In this document: positions 1-9,255 of the stretch, piece after piece | How positions within the stretch are numbered: the stretch's first letter is position 1 | Layout of the letters: every line of letters begins with the position of its first letter | From: Heligmosomoides polygyrus polygyrus | Taxonomy: Eukaryota; Nematoda; Chromadorea; Rhabditida; Heligmosomidae | Assembly: GCA_947396885.1 (NCBI GenBank) | Contig: OX377202.1 | Location: 4,774,001 to 4,838,000 of the forward strand | Length of the DNA: 64,000 nucleotides | Direction of reading: 5' to 3' | Position numbers and translations under genes: made by a program | Notes under the pieces: model-generated | Told to the model about the DNA's origin: nothing | Databases searched by the model: none | Seen by the model: only the letters and a program-made list of their open reading frames with translations

Positions 1-355
1 ATCTCAATACGCGAAGTTACAGTACCGGACATGCCTTTTGGTCATTGGCCGGAAGGACCGCGTAGGTCAGCATAGGCCGCTTTGGAACGGTCCAAAGCTG
101 GTCCCTCGTAGTTTGCCTTCGTTCCCACCGAATGATGACCGATTTCGCCTAAAATCTGGATGCAATGGTTTTACCGTATCTAAATCATCATCATCCTATA
201 TATATAAGCGAGAACAGTCGTTTGTCTGTGGGTGAGTGAGCGTGTGTGATTGTTTGCACAGAAGTGCTGAAGGAGTGTGTTGGGAGGAAGTATGGAGAAG
301 GGGGGGGGGGGGGGTGTAGATGTCACCAGTTGTCAAGTGTTGTAGTTGTCTACAG
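1..355. other. unassigned, with a poly-G run
   Basis: No gene is recognisable. There is a poly-G tract near 300-314 and a motif near 137-150 (gaccgatttcgcc) that resembles a motif in the palindromic repeats at 46.3-47.0 kb. The short open frames here have no recognisable domain. Confidence 0.5.
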
Positions 356-990
356 GCCCCCATGTTCAGATGACATGTCACCAATGTCGCGCAAAGGACG
401 TTCAGGTTGAGAAGAGGTGTCACCGATGTAGCGCAAGGGGTGTTCAGATTCAGACGACGTGTCACTGATGTCGCCCAAAGCAGGTCCGGCTTGAGAAGAC
501 GTCACCGACGTCGTTCCTCAGGTGCCTGGGTTCAGAAGAGGTGTCACCGATGTCGCGAAAGGCCTTCCAGGTTCAGACGACGTGTCACCGATATCGCGCA
601 AGGGGTGTTCGGATTCAGACGACGTGTCACTGATGTCGCCCAAAGCAGGTCCGGCTTGAGAAGACGTCACCGACGTCGTTCCTCAGGTGCCTGGGTTCAG
701 AAGAGGTGTCACCGATGTCGCGAAAGGCCTTCCAGGTTCAGACGACGTGTCACCGATATCGCGCAAGGGGTGTTCGGATTCAGACGACGTGTCACTGATG
801 TCGCCCAAAGCAGGTCCGGCTTGAGAAGACGTCACCGACGTCGTTCCTCAGGTGCCTGGATTCTGAAGAGGTGTCACCAATGTCACGCAAAGCACGTTCG
901 GGTTGAAAACACATGTCACCGACGTTGTTCAACAGGCGTCCGGGTTCAGAAGAGGTGTCAACGATGTCGCGCGAGAGTTCAGACGACGTA
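356..990. repeat. minisatellite with 165-bp higher-order unit
   Basis: Tandem copies of a roughly 39-42 bp monomer built around GACGTGTCACCGATGTCGC. Four monomer variants form a 165-bp higher-order unit: the same variant starts at 571 and again at 736, with near-identical sequence between copies. The flanking copies (356-570 and 880-990) are more diverged. The array reads through as an Arg-rich open frame at 407-1000. That is a by-product of a period divisible by three, and no start context or domain supports a protein. Confidence 0.9.
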
Positions 991-1540
991 TTACCAGTGA
1001 AGATGGGACCAGAAATGGGGGACCGGTGAAGGATGGGGTTCCAGTAAGGGGGACCGGTAAAGGGTTGACCAATAAAGGAGGGACTAGTGAGGAAGGGACC
1101 AGTAATGGTGACCAGTGAAGGGGGAGGGGGGGGGGGGAGGGGAGTGGTCTAGTGAAGGGTGGACCGGTGAAGGAGGGGGAGAGGCCCAATGAAGGGGACC
1201 GGTAGAATGTTGACCAGTGAAGAGCGGACCAGGTGAATGGGAGGGGTCCAATGAAGGGGGAGCGGTGAGTGGGGGGAGGGGTCCAGGGAAGGGGGAACCC
1301 GAAAAGGATTGATGAATAAAAGGAGGAGCAGTGAGGGTGGGACCAGTAATGGGTATCGGTGAAGGATAGAGTGACCAGCGAAGAGAGGGCCAGTAAAGGG
1401 AGGTCCAGTGAAGGTGGAAGCAGTAGTAGGGGCCGACGAAAGGGGAGGGGGACCAGTGAAGGGTGGACCGGAAAAGGGCTGACAAAAAAGGGGAACCAGT
1501 GATAAGGGACCAGTTAAGGGGGTCCAGTGAAGGTGATGGA
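991..1540. repeat. G-rich degenerate minisatellite
   Basis: Degenerate copies of a GGACCAGTGAAGGG-like motif, about 14-20 bp period, with strong purine bias on the + strand and long G runs near 1119-1141. It follows the preceding minisatellite directly. The G runs could form G-quadruplexes, which is inference. Confidence 0.8.
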
Positions 1541-1702
1541 CCTGTTGTGCCCTATTCCGCTATACCATTCCATATTTCTAATGAATGAGAGAAGGCTTAA
1601 AGAGGAGAAAAGGACGTTCGGGGTGTTCTATTCTCCGGGTTTGGTTCGAAGCCCCAACCAGACGTTTGGCGGCTGGCAGGCCGTTGAACGTCTGGTAAAT
1701 AC
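1541..1702. other. unassigned
   Basis: No gene, repeat or RNA recognised. Confidence 0.4.
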
Positions 1703-1816
1703 TATACATTGGACCCGTTGAATCATTTTCGGATATCCAAAAATCCAGTGTCCACAAATTTGCCGTCATCCGAATCATCCGATTATCTGAAGATTTTCGA
1801 TCGGATCCAATGTATA
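1703..1816. repeat. short inverted-repeat (palindromic) sequence
   Basis: Starts TATACATTGGACCC and ends GGATCCAATGTATA. Imperfect complementarity continues inward (cggatatcc and atccgat motifs). It could be a small MITE, but only one copy is seen here. Confidence 0.5.
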
Positions 1817-2884
1817 ATAAATACCGCTCACGTCGCGCAGTCAAAACTTCGGATTGCGACGGAAAAATTCGTCGCAAACCGCCGCTTGATCATTAGGTGT
1901 TTTGAACAAAATGTTGGCTCTGTTCGATTCGCCTCTTCGTGTTCTACACAAACATGTATACAACTTTAACAGAACACCCACATTTTCGCCGTGGGTGGCC
2001 GAAAAAGTGACTGGAGCAGGCTTTTGCGATTAGAGCAGGTTATGACTCAAAAAATGCGTGCTTTAGGAGTATGTCAAGCATGGCGCACGTTGCCAGTGCG
2101 CTATCATGCCAGGCATGCTCAGCAATCGAACCTACCAATCGAGTGGGCGAACCATGTTCACTGCGTTTCTGTCTTCTCTTACTGGGAAATGCGGAGTCTT
2201 CTAGACTATTTCGAACCGCTTTAGGAATTTTATTACAAATTTTCAGCTGCCACACTCAGGATTAGCTTCAATCTGTTCTTGCGAGACTGGCACAATCTAC
2301 CGTTCCTGGTTTTCTGCGTATCGCGACTTTCTCGCGATCATAGGACGATTTCGTGGGATATTGTGAGGAATTTTCGCTTAGAGCCTTATCAGATTGGGAG
2401 CTATGCAAACAAAAACCTCCTTATAAACGGGTCATATAGAAAAATCATATGGCGCTCTTCTCATGTTCCATTTTTTCTATTCTTCATTCTCTTGTAGGAT
2501 GTTATTAACAAGCTCTGTTGTGTATTGTATTTGTAAAAAATACAGTTTTGGTTTAATTACCCAAGTTTGAGGTAAACGGTGTCGAACAACTGGTGTATGT
2601 GTGTACTGAAGAACATATTCTGAACCACCGACACTCTAGTACTCTAGCTTACTGCGCTTTAAATAAGCCTAAATAAACCTTTGTTGCTAAAGGAGTAGGA
2701 AGTTTACAAATATGCACGGCACAATCGGATCGTATCACACATCGAACGTATTTTACTCCTCAAGACATTGTCTGATTAAAGTAAACTTTTCTAAACGAAC
2801 CATAACAGTGATCTTAAAGCGTTAAAGCGTGCGTAGCTCAATTTGGCAGACTTTCAGGTCGATTTGAAATGTGTCCTGCTTGTC
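1817..2884. other. unassigned intergenic
   Basis: No supported gene. Short open frames have no recognisable domain or splice support. Confidence 0.4.
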
Positions 2885-3025
2885 GTGTGAATTCTGGCAT
2901 ATAAAATGTTCACGTCGAATTGAACATTTTTCAGATTAAACTGCACTTTCCTAAGCCAACTTCTAAGCTAGCTTTAAGACCTTTGAATTCAAAGCGGACT
3001 CTTCAAAGAAAATACTCTTTGATAT
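2885..3025 (-). repeat. AT-rich interspersed repeat module
   Basis: Carries the motif TTCACGTCGAATTGAACA followed by the 'aagctagctttaagacctttgaa' type of module. The same module recurs near 6345, 8890, 9770, 11760, 18660, 35220 and 35580, in both orientations. Confidence 0.6.
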
Positions 3026-3760
3026 TTTTTAGTTCAGTTGAACGAATGATGGTAATAATTTCATTTAAAAAAAACATTTCGCAACCTTCCTATAATTCCA
3101 CTGAAAACACACTGCAATGCTATGCTACCCGAGCAGTTAAACAGCGGTAAAACCTTCGACTTATACACCCACGTCTCTACATTTCATTCTAATCGCCATT
3201 TTATTTACATCTCTGAAGTTCAGCCAGTTTGCTGACGTTAGATTAGATCCCATAATAGCAGTTGGAAGAAGTTACGCTCCTACAAATCACATGTCGAGTT
3301 CCTATAGCGAGCGCTTCTCATTGCAACTCTTACTGAGCTTGGATTCATGGCTTACTTTACCCAGGGTTATGAATATGGGTAGATAGTAGAAATTAAAGCG
3401 TTACCTGGAATTCGCAAGAGCGTGGAGGTGGGTGAATGGTGGGGTAAGATTACATCAGTCACCGATTTGTATCACATCATGAATGCCAAACTTGTCCTCT
3501 GCCCACTATCCTCGGTTGGTAAACATACCTCTTACCTATTACCAACACATTACCTTACCAATCGTGAATTCGGTCTTAGAACTTCACATTCAGGTTTTCT
3601 ATGAAGCAGCCCAATACATTCTATCCTGCCGTACTTCTGACAGCTCGCATCTTACATAGTTCCCTTGAAGGCAGGTAGTTATCGGAGAATGAGGTCGCCC
3701 TGACAGGCTAACTGCCTTTGTGACGTGCAGACTCCGAGGTGCCGACACCTGAAGACTTCC
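3026..3760. other. unassigned, upstream of CTLD gene A
   Basis: No gene recognised. From about 3690 the sequence begins to resemble the upstream region of gene D (aacaggctaac/cctttgtga motifs), so promoter DNA probably starts here. Confidence 0.4.
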
Positions 3761-3769
3761 CCGCGCCTT

Positions 3770-3860
3770 AGGAGATGTCAGGGTCATGCCCCTCGGATCT
3801 ACGTCCGCCCACTGAACCTGGCCGAAGTCCTATATAAGCAGGTCGTGCTCGGCTTTGAGC
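3770..3860 (+). promoter_or_regulatory. core promoter of CTLD gene A
   Basis: TATA box tatataag at 3831-3838, exactly 46 bp upstream of the ATG at 3877. Genes B and C have the same spacing. An upstream block around 3803-3820 (ccgcccactgaacc) matches ccacctactgaacc upstream of B and C. The expected 5' UTR is under about 20 nt. No spliced-leader acceptor is visible between the TATA box and the ATG. Confidence 0.75.
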
Positions 3861-3876
3861 AACAGCAACAACTGCG

Positions 3877-5306
3877 ATGCTATTCAAGTGAGTTCCTCAG
3901 CCTCCTCTAGCCTCCTTAGGCTCTGATCTCAATGATCCTGTGGTGTTCTTCAGAAGTCTGCTGATCTCTGCTCTTGTCCTTGGTACCCTGAGCTATCCGG
4001 CTCCGCCAAGCAACGACGGATGCGGCTGTGGAGGATGTGCCTGCTCCTGCGCATGTGACTGCCCCCAAGCTGATCCAACAACCACTACGACCACTACTAC
4101 TACCACGACGACAACGACCACGACCACAGAAGCACCTCCAGGTACGTCTCCGGAAGGCAGCGATCATTGAAGGCTTGGAGTAGTCGATTCCGTTACAGAG
4201 CCGTGCTGCGGATGCTGCTGCTGTTGTTGTGAGGAGCCAACCACCACAACGACGACGACTACTACGACAACGACCACCACTCCGGCGCCAGGTACTGCTT
4301 GAAGCACATTGTGGGAGCTTCGCCTTCTGGCTGGTTGAACTGAAACTGTCTCTGTTCAGTGATGGATGAACCGTGCAACTGTTGTTGCTGCTGCTGCGAG
4401 GTGCAGGAAGATCCTACAACAACAACAACAACTACTACTACTACTACTACCACTACTACTACTACCACCACCACCACTACCCCCACTACCACGACCACAA
4501 CCCTTCCGCCTCCACCACCTCCAAGTAAGAAGCTCCAGTCTCTTTTAACATACACTCTATGGTTGAAATCGCCCTATTTAGGCTGTGGATGCTGTTGCGG
4601 ACGCGGAGGAAGACGTCAAGCACCGGCTCAAGCGCTAGCCGCTCCTCAGTACCAACCTGAAGCAGAGCCGGTTCCTATTCAGTTCAACGACGCTGACCGC
4701 TACCAGTTCCAAAGGACGGAGTCGAACGATGCTCCTCTAGCAATCCAGACGTGCCCTGCCGGATTCAAACGCTCCGGCGACGCCTGCTACTATGTGGAGA
4801 TGGAGAAGCTCGACTTCCCGAGCGCCGTCATCAGATGCAGTCAGAAGGGCGGCACCATTTTTTCCCCTACCTCGCTGGAACAATGGGTGGGTATTCTATT
4901 CAGAAGTCTAATGGTTGCTTAACTGAATGTAGTGAACAGCTCCTGTCTTTCTAGAAGGACGTGACGTCTATGACTCCGGCCTACTTCTGGACGTGGACCG
5001 GTATCGTGCAGCAGACGGACGTTGAGGAGCCCCACTTCAAGGGGCCAGGCGCCATGGACGCCCTCAAAGTGTGAGGTTTTGCTTCATTCTGACGACTGAT
5101 ACGATGCAACACTTGAAGTAAGACCCGCACTCTTCAGAAACTGGCTGGTGAAGCCGTTCACAGTGGCTGCCAACGGTTGGACAATCGCTTCGAAGTGTGC
5201 TGCCTTCTACAACACGGGAATCGGCTCGTCAAACTACGTCTTCTTCTATCCTTGCTCATCCCTCTACCACTCCATCTGTCAGAAGAATTTCGACAACGAA
5301 ATTTAA
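3877..5306 (+). CDS. CTLD gene A: secreted Cys/Thr-rich C-type-lectin-like protein, 7 exons
   Basis: Exons by my reading: 3877-3887, 3954-4141, 4199-4291, 4360-4524, 4582-4886, 4955-5070, 5138-5306. All introns are GT-AG and the total is 348 aa. Exon 1 encodes MLF plus part of a Lys codon; exon 2 adds the hydrophobic rest of a signal peptide (SLLISALVLGTLS). Three modules follow, each a Cys cluster and then a run of Thr: exon 2, exon 3 (CCGCCCCCC) and exon 4 (longest Thr run of the family). Exon 5 opens with another Cys cluster (CGCCCGRGG), then a linker. A CTLD-like domain runs from about residue 209 to the end, with CPAGF, FSPTSLEQW, FWTWTG and a terminal SICQKN. The EPN/QPD and WND calcium-sugar motifs of classic lectins are absent. 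Probable role: secreted mucin-like surface or secretory protein; the ligand is unknown. Mixed Thr codons (ACA/ACG/ACC/ACT) argue for selection on the protein rather than simple repeat growth. Intron 4 (57 nt) is in frame and stop-free. Confidence 0.85.
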
Positions 5307-5380
5307 TCTGTTGGCCTATTTGGTGTATATATATTGTATATTTATTTGGTTTCTTGGACCATTGTACATAATAGCTTATC

Positions 5381-5386
5381 AATAAA
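5381..5386 (+). terminator. polyadenylation signal of gene A
   Basis: AATAAA 75 bp after the stop codon, in a context (agcttatcaataaaa) shared with genes B and C. Confidence 0.8.
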
Positions 5387-5539
5387 ACTTTGAAAAAAAG
5401 TCTGTACGGTGCGATAGAAGGACTAGCCTGGAGGTTCTTCAAACTTTGAATTCAAGTTTCTCGAAAGCGCTGGGCATTGGAAGCTTTTAAGAAATACTCG
5501 ATTGTCTATTTGTGGAAATCGTAGCTTGCTTAGTATCTT

Positions 5540-5860
5540 CAATATACATATCAGTTCCTATAATTGTAATTTCTTAGACCTAACTATACATATTAAAAAT
5601 GGCAAAATTCTCACTAAGCAGTACAACAAGACAGACAGCTTTTCGTTTAAAGTCTCTAGACTTCCACATGGTAATAATTATATTTCAGAGACACTAAAAC
5701 AGTCAATAATTTATACAGAAACTCTTAGAATTGCCCGCAATTGCATAGAGTACATAGATTTTGAAAGCAGGTTGTGTAACCTTATACGCATTCTTGTTCA
5801 ACTGGAATATGATAAAAAGCTTAATCTATAAGGCAATATTTTTATGCATACTTAAAAATA
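5540..5860 (+). pseudogene. Penelope-like retroelement RT remnant
   Basis: The frame at 5502-5831 contains FLDLTIHIKNGKILT, then YNKTDSFSFKVSRLPHGNN, then TETLRIARNC. This order (LDL, Y-K-D-F-F-K-R-P, R-I-R-C) matches the C-terminal end of Penelope-like element reverse transcriptases. No catalytic core or GIY-YIG endonuclease is present, so it is a short relic. The assignment rests on motif order recalled from the family and not on an alignment. Confidence 0.55.
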
Positions 5861-6344
5861 AGTGCATTTCTTATAAATATAACAAATTTAGTACACTTGT
5901 AGGTACTAAAAATTTTGTAAAAAAAAATTTTAATTGTACTAGTTTATGAATCCTATCTGGTCAAAAAAAAAACCAACAGGCCTGTCTTCGCTCCTTTCTT
6001 TTGATCACCACGCAGTATAAAAGGCAGAATCTACTGTCAGTTTGCTACACTCCTACCCTACTGATGAGCCTAAGGAGTGTTTCTTTCATTTCTTTCCCAG
6101 TAAACTGCCTGTCTAGGGTTCATACACGAAACAGGCTTAATATCATTAACTTCTTAATTATTTCAGGTTAGGATCAAGGATTTCTAAGGGAAGGGGATTA
6201 TGTATGGTCGTTCATGTGCTCTGCTGCATGTATTTATGCCGCCACGGTTGTAAAACTATGTGCGCCCCTCACCATGACGGATCTGGTTTATAACATTTTC
6301 TTTTTTCAAGCATACTGTGTCCATATAGCTGCAATTTTGGCACA
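5861..6344. other. unassigned
   Basis: AT-rich, with no gene recognised. Confidence 0.4.
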
Positions 6345-6425
6345 AATACATGAATATACCATTTTCATGTTGAATTGAACACTTTTCGAAACAGAATCTT
6401 CTAAACAATCCTTATGCTGTTAGAA
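6345..6425 (-). repeat. AT-rich interspersed repeat module
   Basis: Carries tataccattttcatgttg then aattgaacacttttcg, a copy of the module at 2885-3025 and 9770-9880. Confidence 0.55.
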
Positions 6426-6452
6426 GGATGTTTCGTTGCGATCAAAACTCTT

Positions 6453-6522
6453 GCGCCAGGCGGGACTCGAACCCACATCTTCTGCTTTCCGGGCAGCGAT
6501 GTTCGCCTTACACCACCGGCGC
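6453..6522 (-). repeat. tRNA-like sequence in a repeat (SINE or tRNA pseudogene)
   Basis: On the minus strand the 5' end GCGCCGG pairs with the 3' end CTGGCGC. There is a T-arm with GGGTTCGAGTCCC (perfect B-box) and an A-box-like tggtgtaagg. An anticodon-like arm (CTGC, loop CCGGAAA, GCAG) is weak and the D-arm is poor. The flank gatcaaaactcttgcgcc is shared with copies at 43197 and 43478, so this is a dispersed tRNA-derived repeat and probably not a working tRNA. Confidence 0.6.
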
Positions 6523-6632
6523 TGTTTGGTCGAACTGAACATCCACGATATCTTCTAAATCCTTATGCTTTTGAAACTTGAACCTTATGCAAAGTGAACG
6601 TCTTCCAAATCGAAATGATCTTCTCACAGCTT

Positions 6633-7920
6633 AAACTACAGACTCTCCTTCTTCTTCCCCTAAGCGTTTAGTACCGCGCAGTCACAGGGTCCGCTGTTCT
6701 TTTGATCTGTCGCCACCTCATCCTATCAAGGGCATCATCTGCCGCGGCGCCGACTTCGGCGAGATCTCTCTTGATGACGTCCTTCCATCTTTTCCTAGGG
6801 GCTCCTCTCGGACGCTTTCCGGGTGCCTCGTAATCTAGGGCCAACCTTACGGGGTGATTCTCTGGCCTTCTGAGGACGTGTCCATACCACCTCAGACGCT
6901 GCTCTCTCATCTTCACCTGGATCGGTCATTACTGCCCTAACATCCTCGTTTCCCACACTATCCACACAGGTCCATCCACATGCTCACCTCTGCGTCCTCA
7001 TCTCCGCCGCGTGCAGTTGCCGCTCCTGCGCCTTACCCAGGGCCCTGCACTCACTGCCGTAGAGGAGGCCGGCCTCACAACTGTTCTATAGAGCTTGCCT
7101 TTGAGCGTCCTGGAGCATCTACGGTCGCAGAGGATCCCTGTGGACTCCCTCCACTTGAGCCACGCTGCGTTTATTCGTCCCTTAACCGCCTGGTCCACGC
7201 TTCCTTCCTAGATCGCTTCCGAGATAGCCGAGTTCTTCCACCCTCTCCATCGCTTCCCTTTGGCAGTCTAGGATTGATCCAGCGCACTGCTCAGAGCTGA
7301 TAAACTTCGTCTTCTTCACGTTCAGCCGTAGGCCATTGCCTGCGAGGGCTCTCTGCCACAACTGCACCTTCTCCTCTAGCTTCTGCTGGTGGTCGGCTAC
7401 TAGGGCGATGTCGTCCGCGTAGAGGATCGTCCTGGGAGGGAGGGGCATCCTCATTTCCGCAGCGCCAGGGCTCTCCTGAAGGTGATTCACTATAGAGTCA
7501 AGCGTCAGCAGGACGAGGAACGGACTTGGAGCCGACCCTTGGTGCACCCCCACTGTGATGTCCATTCTCCTTGTCACCCAGTATGGAGTTCGCATCGCCG
7601 CTTTCGAGCCTTCGTACATCCCCTTTATGACTGTGATCAGACGTTCCGGGACACCCCTCCCTCGAAGAACTTTCCAGAGCCTGTCGTAGGCCTTCTCCAG
7701 GTCCAGAAATGCTATTTCTCCATCACCTGACGAGCGATGAAGGCGAGCGAGTCTGTGGTGGACCTCTCGAGTATGAAGCCACACAGCACCTGGGAGATGG
7801 GTACCATCTCCCTCAGCTTCGAGTCCACCAGTCTTTCGTAGATCTTCATCGTGTTTGAGATCAGCTTGATCCCTCGGTAGTTGGAGCATTCGGAAGCGTC
7901 TCCCAAACTACAGGCTCTCC
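6633..7920 (-). mobile_element. 5'-truncated RTE-type LINE with target-site duplication
   Basis: The LINE body is 6649-7904 on the minus strand. It is flanked by a 16-bp direct repeat with one mismatch (aaactacagactctcc at 6633-6648, aaactacaggctctcc at 7905-7920). The 3' end lies at the low coordinate with a GAA-rich tail. The 5' end is truncated, so no endonuclease domain is present. Confidence 0.8.
6668..7904 (-). pseudogene. RTE reverse transcriptase, C-terminal half, disrupted
   Basis: The minus-strand frames join in the order FLDLEKAYDRL, then VGVHQGSAPSPFLVLLTLD, then the YADD catalytic box (ILYADDIALVADHQ), then LRLNVKKTKF. The RTE C-terminal signature (QRLRWYGHVLRRP, then RKRWKDVIKRDL) sits at 6668-6916. 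Frameshifts separate the pieces (7182-7889, 6998-7198, 6668-6916), so this copy cannot make an intact RT. Confidence 0.85.
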
Positions 7921-8268
7921 ATGATTGAATATTTTTTGTTCAAGAGACTGACTTTGTGACTTTATTTGAATTTTTTTAGTTCACCTGCCCCAATAAGTGT
8001 AATAGTTTTATAAAATTTTTATTTTTCAAGAAAACAATAAATTAAAATTTATCTTAAAACACGACAAAGAAGCAATCATCATATGGCACAACAATGGAAG
8101 GTCAGATTAAGCCATGCCCTCGAAAGGACGTGAAACTCCATGCAAGCGAAAATTTTGCTATCGATGGAGCAAAAATCACAGTGTCAGGACCAGGGCATGA
8201 CGCACTCTCTTTTTTTGACGCTAGAAAATGGCCGTCTTCCTGTCCTTCAAAATAAGAATTAGGCCATT
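7921..8268. repeat. AT-rich palindrome-family repeat
   Basis: Similar to 11181-11640 (gaatattttttgtt, agttcacctgccc, ataatagttttataaaa). It forms the host DNA into which the neighbouring RTE and SINE inserted. Confidence 0.55.
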
Positions 8269-8596
8269 ACTTTTCCTTTAAGGATAAAGTATAAAGGATG
8301 GCGTTACTCAATCCCTTTTGGGATGCGCCACGCATTCTACTTCTACGGGGTGTCGTGGAGGCGACTTGAATGCGTATTTGGCCAGACAATGTCTTGCGGT
8401 GGCCGGCCGATGAACAAGTCAGCGCTTTGTCCTTCCCAGACAAGTCTGGTACCAATTCACCGACCCCGGAGGGATGGAAGGCTTGGTTGGCCTGGGCGGG
8501 GAATCCGAACCAAGAACCTGATGTCGGGTGCACGCGACAACCGGCGCCTCTTCCGACTGTGCTACATGCGCCCATACTTTCTCACTTTTCCTTTAA
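8269..8596 (-). mobile_element. tRNA-derived SINE, copy 1
   Basis: The SINE body is 8282-8583, with 13-bp target-site duplications acttttcctttaa at 8269-8281 and 8584-8596. It belongs to the family described at 27018. Its 5' (tRNA-like) end is at the high coordinate and its 3' end (ggataaag...) at the low coordinate. The B-box region is partly mutated. Confidence 0.85.
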
Positions 8597-9130
8597 AAAA
8601 TAAAATTTGGGATATGTCGCGGAGGTGAGCAGCATTGGTAGGTGGGAACGCCTAAACCAATCAGACTGCATTCAATGGGCATGCCGTTCAGAGAGGGCGT
8701 ATTCAGACGGTACCCTGATAGGCTGGCATGTGTTCAGGCTGTGCTCTGTTTGGTTGTTATTGCCTGGCGCGCTTCCCCCCCACCAATGCTGCTCATCTAC
8801 GCGACATGTACCTTAAAATTTTCCTTGAACAGAAAATTATTCAAACCTTTTTGGAGAGCCTCTAATTAGTCGCAGAAGAAGTCTTTTTATTTATTTTTAA
8901 GCTTATTTCGATTTGAAGGAGTTCTCTTCGATTTCAAAAGTCTTCGACTAGCTTGGAAGAACGTCTAATTCGATTTGGAAGGTGTCGAACTTGACGTGAA
9001 AATGCTACAAATCGTGGCTTGTGTACTATCTACCGTACGAGTGATGCAAACCCCGGCGAGACTGTCATTACAACGGCAGGTCAGCCTAACAGGCTACGTA
9101 CCCTTGTGATATACAGCCTACCGGGTGTTA
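8597..9130. repeat. mostly unassigned; AT-rich module at 8830-9005
   Basis: Between 8830 and 9005 the sequence repeats the AT-rich family module (gatttgaaggagttc, tcgacgtgaaaatg type). The rest is unassigned, grading into the gene D promoter from about 9060. Confidence 0.45.
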
Positions 9131-9255
9131 ACCCTCAGTGACACATCAGCAATAAGTTCAGGTCATACCCACGGACATGTGTCCACCTATTGAACCGTTG
9201 TTTCGCTCCAATGTAAGTTGGTTAGGCTCCGCTCTGCGCTACGATAACAACTACA
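9130..9255 (+). promoter_or_regulatory. promoter region of CTLD gene D, TATA box degenerate
   Basis: The block catgtgtccacctattgaac at 9176-9195 matches genes B and C. At the TATA position (about 46 bp before the ATG) the sequence reads aatgtaag instead of tatataag. Expression may be weak or may use another start site. Confidence 0.55.

Noticed and set aside
407..1000. 197-aa Arg/His-rich open frame
   Set aside because: Read-through of a minisatellite whose period is divisible by three; no family match recognised.
4262..4555. Minus-strand poly-Val frames over the CTLD exons (also at 19204 and 31164)
   Set aside because: Reverse-complement shadows of the Thr tracts in genes A, B and C.
5502..5831. 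Host protein-coding gene downstream of gene A
   Set aside because: The motif order fits a Penelope-like RT relic; no promoter or start supports a host gene.
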